From positions 1 to 24,817 of IMG/VR virus record IMGVR_UViG_3300022921_000099: a stretch of 24,817 nt of DNA; one strand, given 5' to 3'. The position numbers were made by a program, and so were the translations under genes. The notes under the pieces were generated by a model, which saw nothing but the letters and a program-made list of their open reading frames with translations, had not been told where the DNA came from and searched no databases. This document shows positions 6,100 through 14,323 of this stretch, piece after piece; position 1 is the stretch's first letter, and each line of letters opens with the position of its first letter. This stretch comes from a virus.

Positions 6100-6382
6100 C
6101 CTCTTTTTTTGTTTTTTCTTTGGATTTTGATTGCCTAATTGGTTCTAACCAACTGTCTGCAATGTAGGCTTGTGGACTTGGTCCAAATAGAATAGACAAA
6201 TCGTCTGCTTCTATCCACCAGTAGTGATCTGTAATTACACAAGTGCAGGGCATTCCCCTAAACTGGAATTGCTCGTTCTGTTCAAATCGTCCGATGTACT
6301 CTTTTACCTTTACAATACGTCCGATGTTTTCTGGTCTTAGTGAAAATTTAATTTGGGCAAGGTCGCCCTGGTTGCACTTCAT
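6083..6382 (-). CDS. Small conserved protein, GDLA / NIGRIVKV type
   Basis: This 99-residue protein begins MKCNQGDLAQI, followed by ENIGRIVKVKEY, a WWIEADD segment and IADSWLEPIR. This order (C-x-G-D-L-A, N-I-G-R-I-V, W, then a D-S/A-W-L-x-P-I end) recurs in small proteins of proteobacteria and phages. It looks like a small beta-barrel fold, but no function is known to me. The tail is Lys-rich. Its ATG shares one base with the stop of the cold-shock gene (TAATG), so translation is coupled. The tmRNA promoter lies inside its 3' end. Confidence 0.78.
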   Translation of the reverse strand: MKCNQGDLAQIKFSLRPENIGRIVKVKEYIGRFEQNEQFQFRGMPCTCVITDHYWWIEADDLSILFGPSPQAYIADSWLEPIRQSKSKEKTKKEVDITV

Positions 6383-6597
6383 TATGATCTTTTAAGACTG
6401 CCTGCTACTTTTTTACCTCTGAAATCATTTTCTTCGTAGGTTAATGCCATGCCTTCAGTGATTTCATTTTCTGGAATACCTGCGTTTTTAAACTCGCTGA
6501 TATGTACAAATATATCAGGCTGAGACCCTTCAGGATCAGGTGTAATAAACCCAAAGCCTTTAACAGGATTATACCATTTTAATTTTCCGTTACTCAT
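6382..6597 (-). CDS. Cold-shock domain protein (CspA type)
   Basis: This 71-residue protein is one complete cold-shock domain, the normal size. RNP1 appears as KGFGFI (residues 13-18) and RNP2 as IFVHI (29-33), with the expected aromatic W8 and F residues. It should bind single-stranded RNA or DNA and melt RNA structure. It has a TATAAATA late-type box at 6624-6631 upstream and is coupled to the next small gene by a TAATG overlap. In a phage it may act as an RNA chaperone during infection; that is inference. Confidence 0.95.
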   Translation of the reverse strand: MSNGKLKWYNPVKGFGFITPDPEGSQPDIFVHISEFKNAGIPENEITEGMALTYEENDFRGKKVAGSLKRS

Positions 6598-6623
6598 ATT
6601 CTTATTAATACCCTCTTCGAAGT

Positions 6624-6631
6624 TATTTATA
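6624..6631 (-). promoter_or_regulatory. T4-type late promoter box TATAAATA
   Basis: Minus strand TATAAATA, 26 bases upstream of the cold-shock gene. It is flanked by AAGTTAT/ATAACTT arms that could form a small hairpin. Confidence 0.55.
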
Positions 6632-6651
6632 ACTTTTCAGCAATGAATATG

Positions 6652-6679
6652 GGGATAGCATAATTAAATATGCTATCCC
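6652..6679 (-). other. 11-bp hairpin between the 59-residue gene and the cold-shock gene
   Basis: GGGATAGCATA and TATGCTATCCC pair perfectly around a six-base AT loop. There is no T run after it on the minus strand, so it is not a clear intrinsic terminator. It could protect a 3' end or be a processing or binding site. Confidence 0.6.
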
Positions 6680-6694
6680 ACATTCTATATTGTA

Positions 6695-6874
6695 TTATAG
6701 AGAGTTTTTCTTCTCTTGGATTTCCTTACGTCTTTCTTTTGTAAGTTTACCCATTTCGCCTAATGCTTTTCTAGCACGAGCGGCCGCGGCTTTTACACCT
6801 TTAGTTTCAAATGCTTCTGATTCCTTTAAGTAGTCCTCAAATGCTTGTTTGATTGCGTCATGATTTGTTGACAT
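6695..6874 (-). CDS. 59-residue Lys/Ala-rich histone-like protein
   Basis: The sequence begins MSTNHDAIKQAFEDYLKE and continues through KAAAARARKALGEMGKL to a Lys-rich end, RRKEIQEKKNSL. It is helical and basic in its second half, like the short H1/Hc1-like proteins often seen in phages, which may bind nucleic acid. AGGAGAA sits four bases before the ATG. The gene overlaps the 3' end of the HAD-phosphatase gene by 17 bases, which points to coupled translation. The role is inferred from composition. Confidence 0.8.
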   Translation of the reverse strand: MSTNHDAIKQAFEDYLKESEAFETKGVKAAAARARKALGEMGKLTKERRKEIQEKKNSL

Positions 6875-7475
6875 ATCGTTCTCCTGTGATCAATTTATAA
6901 ATTGTGCTCCAAAACTTAGCAGTTGGAATTTCATTAGTATAAACATCTTTGTTATACTCATGCTCGACAATAATAGATTTCAATCCTAGGTTTTTACCTA
7001 CGATCGCATTTTCTACTTTATCTTCAATCCACCAGGCCCCTGAACCTTCATACTCTTTTAGTGCTTCGGTTTTATCAGCACCAGTAGGTAGGAAGGTGAT
7101 TTTAGAAATAGTGCCTTCTCCAAACGTTTCATCAAGGTTCATTTTACGTAACGCTTGTGCAGGCTTGTCTATATGCAAAGACGTAATTGCTTCAAAGGTA
7201 TAGCCTTGTCCTTTTAAAGCCTTTACTACTTCTACACTATCTCTTAGAGGATCTAGGAAGGCAATCCAAGCCGAACGATTAAAGTATTCAATTAAGAATT
7301 TACCCTTTTCCTCCGTAATCGGTTGTCCGTCTAAACCCTGGAACCACTCATGAACTTTATACTTTGTGGTATCCTTTTCTATCACTCTTTCAAGTGCAAG
7401 AAACTGTGTGAAACCGTTCTTCCAATCAAGAACAACTCCATCAATATCAATTAGAATTAATTTGCTGTCTGACAT
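6858..7475 (-). CDS. HAD-superfamily phosphatase
   Basis: This 205-residue protein has all four HAD motifs: DIDGVV with nucleophile D10 and D12, the TS of motif II (T98), a Lys near 135 and the acidic WIEDKVENA motif IV (E151/D152). It should be a soluble Mg-dependent phosphohydrolase. In the company of ribonucleotide reductase and glutaredoxin a nucleotide (5'-nucleotidase-like) substrate is plausible, but the sequence does not show the substrate. Its ATG shares one base with the stop of the Sm-like gene, and its 3' end overlaps the following small gene, so this is a tightly packed operon. Confidence 0.88.
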   Translation of the reverse strand: MSDSKLILIDIDGVVLDWKNGFTQFLALERVIEKDTTKYKVHEWFQGLDGQPITEEKGKFLIEYFNRSAWIAFLDPLRDSVEVVKALKGQGYTFEAITSLHIDKPAQALRKMNLDETFGEGTISKITFLPTGADKTEALKEYEGSGAWWIEDKVENAIVGKNLGLKSIIVEHEYNKDVYTNEIPTAKFWSTIYKLITGERYVNKS

Positions 7476-7765
7476 TAAATTTTAATCCCTGTTGTTGCTT
7501 CTGTATATTTTGATGCCATATCCTTTTGTGTTTGTGTAAAACACAATATACTAGTCTTTGGCATAGTAATATCTGCATCAGGATCGCCAGTCATCATAAA
7601 TGCTCCTAAAACCATTCCTTGTGGACTTTGTAATAAACTTAATGGTTTGTGTAACACATAACTATCATCGTGTATTTTTTGAATCCTAGCAATACATTCT
7701 TCACCAGTTACTAATTTTACTGATACTGTATCGCCTTCTTTAATTGGTGATGTAATTTTTAACAT
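7475..7765 (-). CDS. Small conserved phage protein with possible Sm-like fold
   Basis: The protein has 96 residues. The segment VSVKLVTGEECIARIQKIHDDSYVLHKPLSLL resembles the first Sm motif (G-E-x-h-x-x-x-h-x-x, then a strand), and the part after it, GMVLGAFMMTG, could be the second. The end KDMASKYTEATTGIKI is a tail I recall from many marine T4-like phage homologues of unknown function. If the Sm-like reading is right it may form a ring and bind RNA, as Hfq does. It lies three bases after the glutaredoxin stop and overlaps the HAD gene start by one base. Confidence 0.72.
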   Translation of the reverse strand: MLKITSPIKEGDTVSVKLVTGEECIARIQKIHDDSYVLHKPLSLLQSPQGMVLGAFMMTGDPDADITMPKTSILCFTQTQKDMASKYTEATTGIKI

Positions 7766-7768
7766 ATA

Positions 7769-8041
7769 TTATTGACCGTGTCCTGTTCCGTTAAATCCTG
7801 TTTCTTCTACATATTTGGCTAACTCGTTGTAGCCTCCTATATACTTACCGTTCAGGATAATTTGTGGGACTGATCTTGGTTGTGGTAAACCATTTGCTTT
7901 AAATTCTTCTGTAAGTTGTTGTACTGAAATATCTGAACCAACTTGAATTGATTCAAATTCAATGTTTAATGTTTTTAACAAGTGCTTTGCTTTATCGCAA
8001 AATGAACACATTGGTTTTGAATATACTACTGTTCTGCTCAT
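7769..8041 (-). CDS. nrdC: Glutaredoxin
   Basis: This 90-residue glutaredoxin has an active site C-S-F-C (C12, C15) close to the N-terminus, a cis-proline segment SVPQIILNG (P59) and the GG pair (69-70) that helps bind glutathione. It should supply electrons to the class I ribonucleotide reductase encoded just upstream. The ATG overlaps the nrdB stop (ATGA), which supports joint translation. Length is normal. The site is CSFC rather than the common CPYC. T4 calls its comparable gene nrdC. Confidence 0.93.
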   Translation of the reverse strand: MSRTVVYSKPMCSFCDKAKHLLKTLNIEFESIQVGSDISVQQLTEEFKANGLPQPRSVPQIILNGKYIGGYNELAKYVEETGFNGTGHGQ

Positions 8042-9141
8042 AATTTAAATCCTTTGAATGTGTCTTTTTCTACGTCTTGTTTGACACCGCCGATAATGTA
8101 AGACTCAACTTCAGTCTCTTGCGGTGCAACCTGCAAGCCTGCTGAACTTAACCAATGCTGTGTCCAAGGTAGTGGGTTAGTATTAAGTGGACGATCATAC
8201 AATGTCTTTAATCCAAGTGCTTTCAATCTCTTGTTAGCAATGAATTCTACATAAGCGTGTAATAAGTTTTCATTCAATCCAATGATTGAACCATCTTTAA
8301 ACAAGTAATCTGCCCAACGCTTTTCTTCATCAACACAGTCACGCCACATTTGATAAACTTCTTCTTCACACTCTTTTGCAATCTTAACAAAGTCTGGATC
8401 ATCGTTTCCTTTTGCCCAGTGCTTGAGAATGTGTGTACTCAAGTTTAAGTGTGTTGCTTCGTCACGTGCAATTAATGAAATAATCTTTGCTGAACCTTCC
8501 ATAAGTTTAAGTTCACCAAACGCAAACGTACAAGCAAAGGATACATAGAAACGTAAACCTTCTAAAATGTTTACAGTCATCATTGCTTTGTACAACGACT
8601 TCTTAACATCATAGATAGTGCCTTTACCATTATGGAAATAGTCGTCAGCAACTCTATTAAATTCGTCATAGTGTTTAGTAACACTTTCTGCACGTTCAAT
8701 AATTTTTTCGTCATCTAGGATAGTATCAAAAACATCACTAGGGTTTGCATAAACGTTTTTAACAATATGCGTATATGAACGACTGTGGATAGTTTCAAAG
8801 AAGTCCCAAGCAACAATACAACTTTCAAGTTCAGGTAATGAACAGTAAGGCAAAAATGCCAAACATGGGCCTCGACCTTGTACACTATCTAGTAGTGTTT
8901 GATACTTTAAGTTACTTGTAAAGATATGCTTCTGCTCTGGACGGAAGTCTGCATAGTCTCCTCGATCTTTTTGAAGACTAACTTCTTCCGGTCGCCAAAA
9001 ATAACCTAACATGGTTTGGTTAAGTTTATCAAACTCTGGAAACTTGAATGTATCGTATCGTTGTGTGTTTTGATCTTCACCAAAAAACATATTCTGCTTT
9101 GTGAAGTCTACTTTGTTTTTATTAAAAACTGTCTTTGCCAT
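8038..9141 (-). CDS. nrdB: Ribonucleotide reductase class Ia small subunit (R2)
   Basis: The 367-residue protein holds the di-iron carboxylate set: D85 (in LLDSVQGR), E116 and H119 (ETIHSRSYTH), E194 (NILEGLRFY), E228 and H231 (RDEATH). The radical Tyr is Y123, and the C-terminal relay Tyr is in VESYIIGG. It makes the tyrosyl radical used by NrdA to reduce NDPs to dNDPs for phage DNA synthesis. I use the ATG at 9141, not a TTG two codons upstream, because every R2 begins near this Met. A sigma70-like promoter lies at 9176-9204. It overlaps the glutaredoxin start by four bases. Confidence 0.97.
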   Translation of the reverse strand: MAKTVFNKNKVDFTKQNMFFGEDQNTQRYDTFKFPEFDKLNQTMLGYFWRPEEVSLQKDRGDYADFRPEQKHIFTSNLKYQTLLDSVQGRGPCLAFLPYCSLPELESCIVAWDFFETIHSRSYTHIVKNVYANPSDVFDTILDDEKIIERAESVTKHYDEFNRVADDYFHNGKGTIYDVKKSLYKAMMTVNILEGLRFYVSFACTFAFGELKLMEGSAKIISLIARDEATHLNLSTHILKHWAKGNDDPDFVKIAKECEEEVYQMWRDCVDEEKRWADYLFKDGSIIGLNENLLHAYVEFIANKRLKALGLKTLYDRPLNTNPLPWTQHWLSSAGLQVAPQETEVESYIIGGVKQDVEKDTFKGFKL

Positions 9142-9175
9142 TATCAATCGGTCCCTATTATGTACTATTCTTATA

Positions 9176-9204
9176 ACAATACACTCGTTGTTTCACTTTG
9201 TCAA
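9176..9204 (-). promoter_or_regulatory. Sigma70-like promoter between nrdA and nrdB
   Basis: TTGACA (9199-9204), 17-base spacer, TATTGT (9176-9181). The -35 overlaps the nrdA 3' end, giving nrdB and the genes after it a start of their own. The -10 box is imperfect. Confidence 0.55.
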
Positions 9205-9207
9205 GTG

Positions 9208-11523
9208 TTAAATTGCACAACTATCACAAAGTTCTTCATCTGTGCTAGTTGTTGGTTGTTCTACTTCAATTGGATTTGATGATTCTTCTTTAGGCTCATC
9301 GTCTTCCATTCCTTTAAAATCATATGTATTCTGATAGTAACTTGTCTTCCAACCATATTTGTATGTGTTTAATAAATCCTTAAACATAACACTCATTGGT
9401 ACTTCGTTATTTTCAAACTGCGTTGGATTGTATGACCAGTTACCACTAATGGCTTGATCAAAAAACTTTTGCATTACCGCAACAACGTTGATGTAACCTT
9501 CGTTGCTAGGCATATCCCAAAGCAGTGTATAATGGTTCTTCAGTGTAGTATACTGCGGAACAATCTGCTTAAGAGGCCCTTTCTTGGACTTTTTAATGGA
9601 CAAGTATGCTCTAGGTGGTTCAATTCCGTTTGTTGCATTTGACACAATGGAACTGCTCTCCGAAGGCATCTGTGCGGACAACGTTGAGTGGCGTAACCCG
9701 TGTTCCTTAATATCATTTCGTAGAGATTCCCAATCATAATGTAATTTAAACTTTCCTAACTCGTCAACGTCTTTCTTGTATGTATCAATTGGTAAAAGTC
9801 CGTCTGCGTATTTAGTACGTTCAAAATACTCGCACTTACCTTTTTCTTGTGCAAGTTCATTTGATGCTACTAACAAATAATATTGAAACGCTTCTGATAG
9901 TTCATGTACAAGTTTCCATGCTTGTTTGTCGCCATACTTAAATCCGTTACGGGCAAGATAGTGTGCAAGGCCAATGTAACCAACTCCTAGTGAGCGTCTT
10001 GCTTTAGTTGATATCTCAGCCGCCTTTACAGGATACTTCTGATAATCAATAATTTCATCTAATGCTCTTACTGCTAAATCGCATAGTTCTTCTAAATCGT
10101 CTAAGTCTTTTAGTAGTCCTACATTAATTGCTGACAAAATACAAAGTGCAATTTCACTTTCTTCGTCATCAATATGTTGTAGTGGCTTAGTTGGTAATGT
10201 AATTTCTTGACACAAATTGCTCATGTAAACTGTGTCTTTAAATGAACTATGTGTGTTAGCATGATCAACGTTCATAATATAGATACGTCCTGTTTCAGCA
10301 CGTTCTTTTAATAAGTCACCAAACAAGTCCATTGCTTTAACAGTTTTCTTTCTAAGTGTTGTACTCTTTTCATATTTCTTATACAACTTTTCAAATTCTT
10401 CTTGGTCACTGTAAAATGCTTCATATAGATCTTCTACATCATGTGGCGAGAAAAGAGTGATATCTCCGTTAGACAAAAGTCTTTCATACATTAGTTTATT
10501 AAGTTGAATTGAATAATCTAGTTTGCGTACACGATTATCTTCAGTACCTTTATTGTTCTTTAGTACTAAGATATCTTCAATCTCATAATGCCATAATGGA
10601 AAATGGACAGTAGCACTACCACCACGTACACCGTTCTGTGTACAACAACGTACTGTGCTTTCGAATTTCTTTAGAAAAGGAACCACTCCTGTATGTGCTA
10701 CTTCTCCGCCTCTAATTTTTGAGTTGATCGCTCGTATTCTTCCTGCGTTAATTCCGATTCCTGCTCTCTGGGCAGTATAACGTCCGATAGCCATATCAGA
10801 ACTAAAAATGGAATTGAGAGTATCGTCACTGTCAACAAGAACACAACTAGCAAACTGACGAATAGGAGTTCGTACGCCAGCCATAACGGGTGTGGGGATG
10901 TTGATTTTAAAAAGTGAGGTCGCATCGTAGTATCTCCTTACATATTGCATTCTAACTTCACTAGGATAGTTTGCAAATAGTGTTGCCGCAATCATCATGT
11001 ACATATGCTGAGGAGTTTCAAACAGTTGACCTGTTGATCTATCTTGACATAGGTACTTGTCTACAATTTGTCTCAATCCTGCATAGGTAAAGTTTTCATC
11101 ACGGTTACGTTTAATATAATTGTCTAATACATCGAGTTCTTCTTCGCTGTAGTTTTTAAGGATTTCAGAATCATATACGCCTCGTTCAATATTAATCTTA
11201 ATCATGTCATTAAGGGTTTTACCTTTGAACTCACCATATACATCTTTATATGTTGCATACAATAACAATCGTGCCGCAACAAATTGATAGTTGGGGTTAT
11301 CTAGTGTAATCAAATCATTTGCTGACTTGACCATAATATCTTGAATTTCTTTTGAGGTCATACCATCATAAAATTGAATGTGTGATGACATTTCAACTTG
11401 TGATGCACTAACTCCTGCTAATCCTTCACAAGCAAATTCTACTACTTTGTGGATTTTATTAACGTCTAATGGTTCGCTTGTTCCATCACGTTTAACAATA
11501 TTAATTCCTGTTCCGTTCGACAT
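9208..11523 (-). CDS. nrdA: Ribonucleotide reductase class Ia large subunit (R1)
   Basis: This full-length 771-residue R1 has an ATP-cone domain at residues 7-95 for allosteric control. Catalytic residues are all present: redox Cys C227 (FASCVLVD), N436/C438/E440 (NLCQE), second redox Cys C461 (ALCILSA) and the radical-transfer pair Y729-Y730 (TSYYQN). The C-terminal redox pair is C766-x-x-C769 (CDSC). It works with NrdB and glutaredoxin to make dNDPs. GAAGGAAG lies before the ATG, and the gene follows the 142-residue gene at 11561-11989 by 37 bases. No intron or homing endonuclease interrupts it, although phage nrd genes often carry them. Confidence 0.97.
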   Translation of the reverse strand: MSNGTGINIVKRDGTSEPLDVNKIHKVVEFACEGLAGVSASQVEMSSHIQFYDGMTSKEIQDIMVKSANDLITLDNPNYQFVAARLLLYATYKDVYGEFKGKTLNDMIKINIERGVYDSEILKNYSEEELDVLDNYIKRNRDENFTYAGLRQIVDKYLCQDRSTGQLFETPQHMYMMIAATLFANYPSEVRMQYVRRYYDATSLFKINIPTPVMAGVRTPIRQFASCVLVDSDDTLNSIFSSDMAIGRYTAQRAGIGINAGRIRAINSKIRGGEVAHTGVVPFLKKFESTVRCCTQNGVRGGSATVHFPLWHYEIEDILVLKNNKGTEDNRVRKLDYSIQLNKLMYERLLSNGDITLFSPHDVEDLYEAFYSDQEEFEKLYKKYEKSTTLRKKTVKAMDLFGDLLKERAETGRIYIMNVDHANTHSSFKDTVYMSNLCQEITLPTKPLQHIDDEESEIALCILSAINVGLLKDLDDLEELCDLAVRALDEIIDYQKYPVKAAEISTKARRSLGVGYIGLAHYLARNGFKYGDKQAWKLVHELSEAFQYYLLVASNELAQEKGKCEYFERTKYADGLLPIDTYKKDVDELGKFKLHYDWESLRNDIKEHGLRHSTLSAQMPSESSSIVSNATNGIEPPRAYLSIKKSKKGPLKQIVPQYTTLKNHYTLLWDMPSNEGYINVVAVMQKFFDQAISGNWSYNPTQFENNEVPMSVMFKDLLNTYKYGWKTSYYQNTYDFKGMEDDEPKEESSNPIEVEQPTTSTDEELCDSCAI

Positions 11524-11560
11524 GATTCTTGACTTCCTTCTTTAATTTCTTGTTTAATAT

Positions 11561-11989
11561 TTAGTGGGTGTCTGACATAGGATACACCTTTTGTGATATC
11601 CATGATGCCGGAACATCCGTTCTATTAAAAACTTTACCTAACATTGGATTGATGACTTCTTCATCCACTGCCAAAAGCATAAAGGTTTCTTTAGTTTTGT
11701 TATCCGTACTAATATGTATCTCGAACTGACTCTTAGAAAACCTTTCAGTTAATTGTAAAGTATAACATATTCCGCAAATAATGCAAGTATCTGTATAACC
11801 ATTTTTGTAAATTAATTGCCAAGGACCTGGCCAAGTCTTCTGATCCCACATATCTACACTCTTGTCGTGTATTCTTGGTGCTAGGGAATATGCACGGAGG
11901 ACCTCTTCGAAAGGAGTATCACTGTATTGTAATTTTTCTCTTAGAGATCGCCAATGTCGTAATCGTTCTTCAAATACTTCTGAAAACAT
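11561..11989 (-). CDS. Conserved phage protein with CIICGIC cysteine cluster
   Basis: The protein has 142 residues. The N-terminal half is helical (EERLRHWRSLREKL). The middle WPGPWQLIYKNGY leads into CIICGIC (three Cys in seven residues), followed by YTLQLTERFSKSQFEIHIS. I recall the W-x-L-I...YTLQLT...FEIHI layout from marine T4-like phages, but no function. The close cysteines could bind metal, although one more ligand would be needed. It lies nine bases after the tailspike gene and upstream of nrdA in the same direction. Confidence 0.72.
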   Translation of the reverse strand: MFSEVFEERLRHWRSLREKLQYSDTPFEEVLRAYSLAPRIHDKSVDMWDQKTWPGPWQLIYKNGYTDTCIICGICYTLQLTERFSKSQFEIHISTDNKTKETFMLLAVDEEVINPMLGKVFNRTDVPASWISQKVYPMSDTH

Positions 11990-11998
11990 TTATTATAT

Positions 11999-13612
11999 CT
12001 AACTTTTAATTTTGACTTTGTATGTGAAGTTTGCATCTTCACTATTAACTGTATTCTTCATTTTGATACCAACTGTATCGTAAATTGTATCGCCGTTTAC
12101 ATCTAATAGTTGACCTTTTAATTCTAAAGTGTCTTTAAACCCGTCTTCACCATTGTAATCATAAGTGTCAGTATATGTAACCGTGTTAGTTGATTTGTTA
12201 ACAATAACTTCTAAAGTACCTTGACGCATTGCATCTACTTGATTACTCTTGTATTGATAGTCAATTAAGTATGTTCTTGTAAAGTCACCTGGTAGTTTAA
12301 AGATAGTCTCAAATGCGTTTTGTTGATTAGTATTAAGTGTTGTACTTGTTAAGTATGATGAGTAGATAGGTCCTTCTATTTCTGAAATATAAGGAATAGT
12401 ATCAAACGCAACATCTAATGATAAGTCTTTAGTTCTACTAAACCAATCATTAGTTGATGTGTTACCAGCAACAAAACTTTTAATAATTGAATATGCCGCC
12501 GCTGAACTTGTACCACCATTGTTACCTATATTAATAAATTTATTATTTAAACTTACATTGTAAGATCCAGTTTCCCAAATAATTGCATTCTTGTCAATAT
12601 TTCTAAATATTGAATTTTCAAATGTATTTTGTTCTGGACCAGTTTGTTGTCCTTGAGAACCAACATTAGTATTCGCACCAAAGTGTACACCATAAGCCAT
12701 GTCAGTAAATAAACATTTACTAAATGTATTTTCGTAAACATCATAGTCTGAAGTAATACCGTATCCCCATCCTTGGAACTCTACATGATCAAAAACATTA
12801 TCAAAACACCCAACAACAGAACTAAAGTTAGTCATTGTTACTGCAATATGATTGTTACTTGGAGTAATACCTGTTGTCCATGTGCTTTTAATAATTAAAT
12901 CTTTAAAAATACTATCTTTACAATCTACTAGTTTTAATCCATTAGAATTAATAGTTGTTGATTCTAATGTTATGCCTTCAATTGTAATACGTCTTGCTTG
13001 ATTAAGTGAAGTAGTAGAACTATTGTCAGCATATGAACCCGGAGTTGAAGTTCCGTTTACAGTTTCAATAATAGGATTGTCTGATGTTTGTTTAATAATT
13101 GTTTTATCAGCACCTGCTCCAATAATAGAAGCATGAGGGGGAATTTTTAATGAGTTTGAAATAACATATGTTCCGGCTTCTAGATGCAATTTAACTCTGC
13201 TTCCAGTTGTGCCTTTGGTAGAAGTATTAATATAAAGTTGATCAATTGCTCTTTGTAATACTGCTGTTTGATCTGTTCCATCACCTGTACCACCAAATGA
13301 ACGAATACTAACAATATCATCTAATCTTTCTTGTAGTGTTCTTTTGATAGGTCCACTTACAGTAGCACCTGTTTGAAGTTCGCCTGCTTTATAGGTGTAT
13401 TGGTCTGCAAGTGTGAATAGGTTGTCGTTCTCAGTAAGTACCTTAGTGTTACCTACTGCTGGCGATCCTTCTGATACTGCACCATTACCAATGTAAAGTT
13501 CTTGTGAATCTACTGCCCAGCCAAACTCACCACTTGCTAGTTGTGGTATCCCGGAACCTGTATTCTTACGTCCTCTACGTACTTGAATTTTTGATATTTG
13601 AACAACAGCCAC
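11999..13612 (-). CDS. Tail fibre or tailspike with right-handed beta-helix
   Basis: The 537-residue protein begins with the short attachment domain typical of phage fibres (ISKIQVRRG, then LASGEFGWAVDSQELYIGNG, residues 1-60). A pectate-lyase-3 type start follows at about 95-125 (IRSFGGTGDGTDQTAVLQ), then strands of a parallel beta-helix with GTYVI, repeated Asn and short turns to about 350. The end is a smaller beta domain. It should be a trimeric receptor-binding or polysaccharide-degrading virion protein. The start is GTG with AGGAGT seven bases upstream and a CATAAATA late box at 13638-13645, which fits late expression. No catalytic residues can be assigned. Confidence 0.9.
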   Translation of the reverse strand: MAVVQISKIQVRRGRKNTGSGIPQLASGEFGWAVDSQELYIGNGAVSEGSPAVGNTKVLTENDNLFTLADQYTYKAGELQTGATVSGPIKRTLQERLDDIVSIRSFGGTGDGTDQTAVLQRAIDQLYINTSTKGTTGSRVKLHLEAGTYVISNSLKIPPHASIIGAGADKTIIKQTSDNPIIETVNGTSTPGSYADNSSTTSLNQARRITIEGITLESTTINSNGLKLVDCKDSIFKDLIIKSTWTTGITPSNNHIAVTMTNFSSVVGCFDNVFDHVEFQGWGYGITSDYDVYENTFSKCLFTDMAYGVHFGANTNVGSQGQQTGPEQNTFENSIFRNIDKNAIIWETGSYNVSLNNKFINIGNNGGTSSAAAYSIIKSFVAGNTSTNDWFSRTKDLSLDVAFDTIPYISEIEGPIYSSYLTSTTLNTNQQNAFETIFKLPGDFTRTYLIDYQYKSNQVDAMRQGTLEVIVNKSTNTVTYTDTYDYNGEDGFKDTLELKGQLLDVNGDTIYDTVGIKMKNTVNSEDANFTYKVKIKS

Positions 13613-13637
13613 TTGTTTACTCCTAAATTGTTAATAG

Positions 13638-13645
13638 TATTTATG
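13638..13645 (-). promoter_or_regulatory. Late promoter box CATAAATA for the tailspike gene
   Basis: CATAAATA on the minus strand, 25 bases before the GTG start and followed by AGGAGT. It matches the NATAAATA form of the T4-like late promoter and fits a structural gene. Confidence 0.6.
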
Positions 13646-14321
13646 CGAACTTATCGTAATACAAGTAGACCCTATCCCACCATTTAGACTCGCACTCTGC
13701 AAATTTTTCAGGTGTTAAATCAAACTGTTGATACTGTAGATCTCTGCTACACATAAACACATGGCCTTCACGTATATTAGTGCCGTAAACTTCATTATGT
13801 GCTAGTGCATATGCAACTAACTGTAAGTAATAATCTTCAACCCATTCTTCTTTCTTGGGTTTGTTAGTTTGCTTAAAATCCATAATTGCAGGCTGTCCTT
13901 TGTATTGTCCTACAAGGTCGGTAGTACCTGCATAAATTTGAGGGTGGTATAGATTAATTTCACTCCCCCATATTTCGTCTACATCTATCATAGCATTTTC
14001 TTTAATTTGTTCTGCCATCTTGTGTGCTTGTTGAGCAAACGGATTGCTTCCAGGAGTAGGCCATTCACCAAACTCAATGTAGTCTTCTAAATACTTGTGC
14101 ATACGTGTGCCTACACCTGCGGCTTCGGTAACAATCTCTTGTGCTTTTGCTTCACCAACACGTTTCTTCCAGGCAATTAATCCTGACTTGTCTTTTGTTT
14201 TATCTAAGATCGTAGTAACACTTGCGACAGCATTGCCGTCTGGACAAGCATACAATCTCTTACCGTCTACTTGCTGTCGTTTGATTTCGCTATAAGAGTA
14301 GCGTTCTGTTATTAATGACAA
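13641..14321 (-). CDS. PD-(D/E)XK superfamily nuclease (RecB/Exo5 type)
   Basis: The protein has 226 residues. The motifs follow the RecB-nuclease order: GTRMHKYLE (71-79, the G-T-x-x-H motif), an acidic E121, GTTDLVGQY with D135, MDFKQTNK with D148-F149-K150 (the D/E-x-K core), and QLVAYAL with Q167 and Y171 (motif Q-x-x-x-Y). It should be a metal-dependent DNA exonuclease. The TTILDKTKDKSGLIAWKKRVG N-terminus is normal for phage members. The exact task in replication, recombination or packaging is not shown by sequence. It lies two bases before the 2OG oxygenase gene's stop. Confidence 0.9.
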   Translation of the reverse strand: MSLITERYSYSEIKRQQVDGKRLYACPDGNAVASVTTILDKTKDKSGLIAWKKRVGEAKAQEIVTEAAGVGTRMHKYLEDYIEFGEWPTPGSNPFAQQAHKMAEQIKENAMIDVDEIWGSEINLYHPQIYAGTTDLVGQYKGQPAIMDFKQTNKPKKEEWVEDYYLQLVAYALAHNEVYGTNIREGHVFMCSRDLQYQQFDLTPEKFAECESKWWDRVYLYYDKFA

Positions 14322-14323
14322 AA

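Noticed and set aside
6652-6679. Calling the hairpin a terminator
   Set aside because: No T run follows the stem in the direction of transcription.
9142-9147. TTG start two codons before nrdB ATG
   Set aside because: A normal ATG follows and fits the family start.
10698-10925. 75-codon minus-strand frame inside nrdA with a hydrophobic segment
   Set aside because: It lies fully within the strongly supported nrdA frame and has no ribosome binding site; it is a shadow reading.
9208-11523. Group I intron, intein or homing endonuclease in nrdA
   Set aside because: The reading frame is continuous with all motifs at normal spacing.
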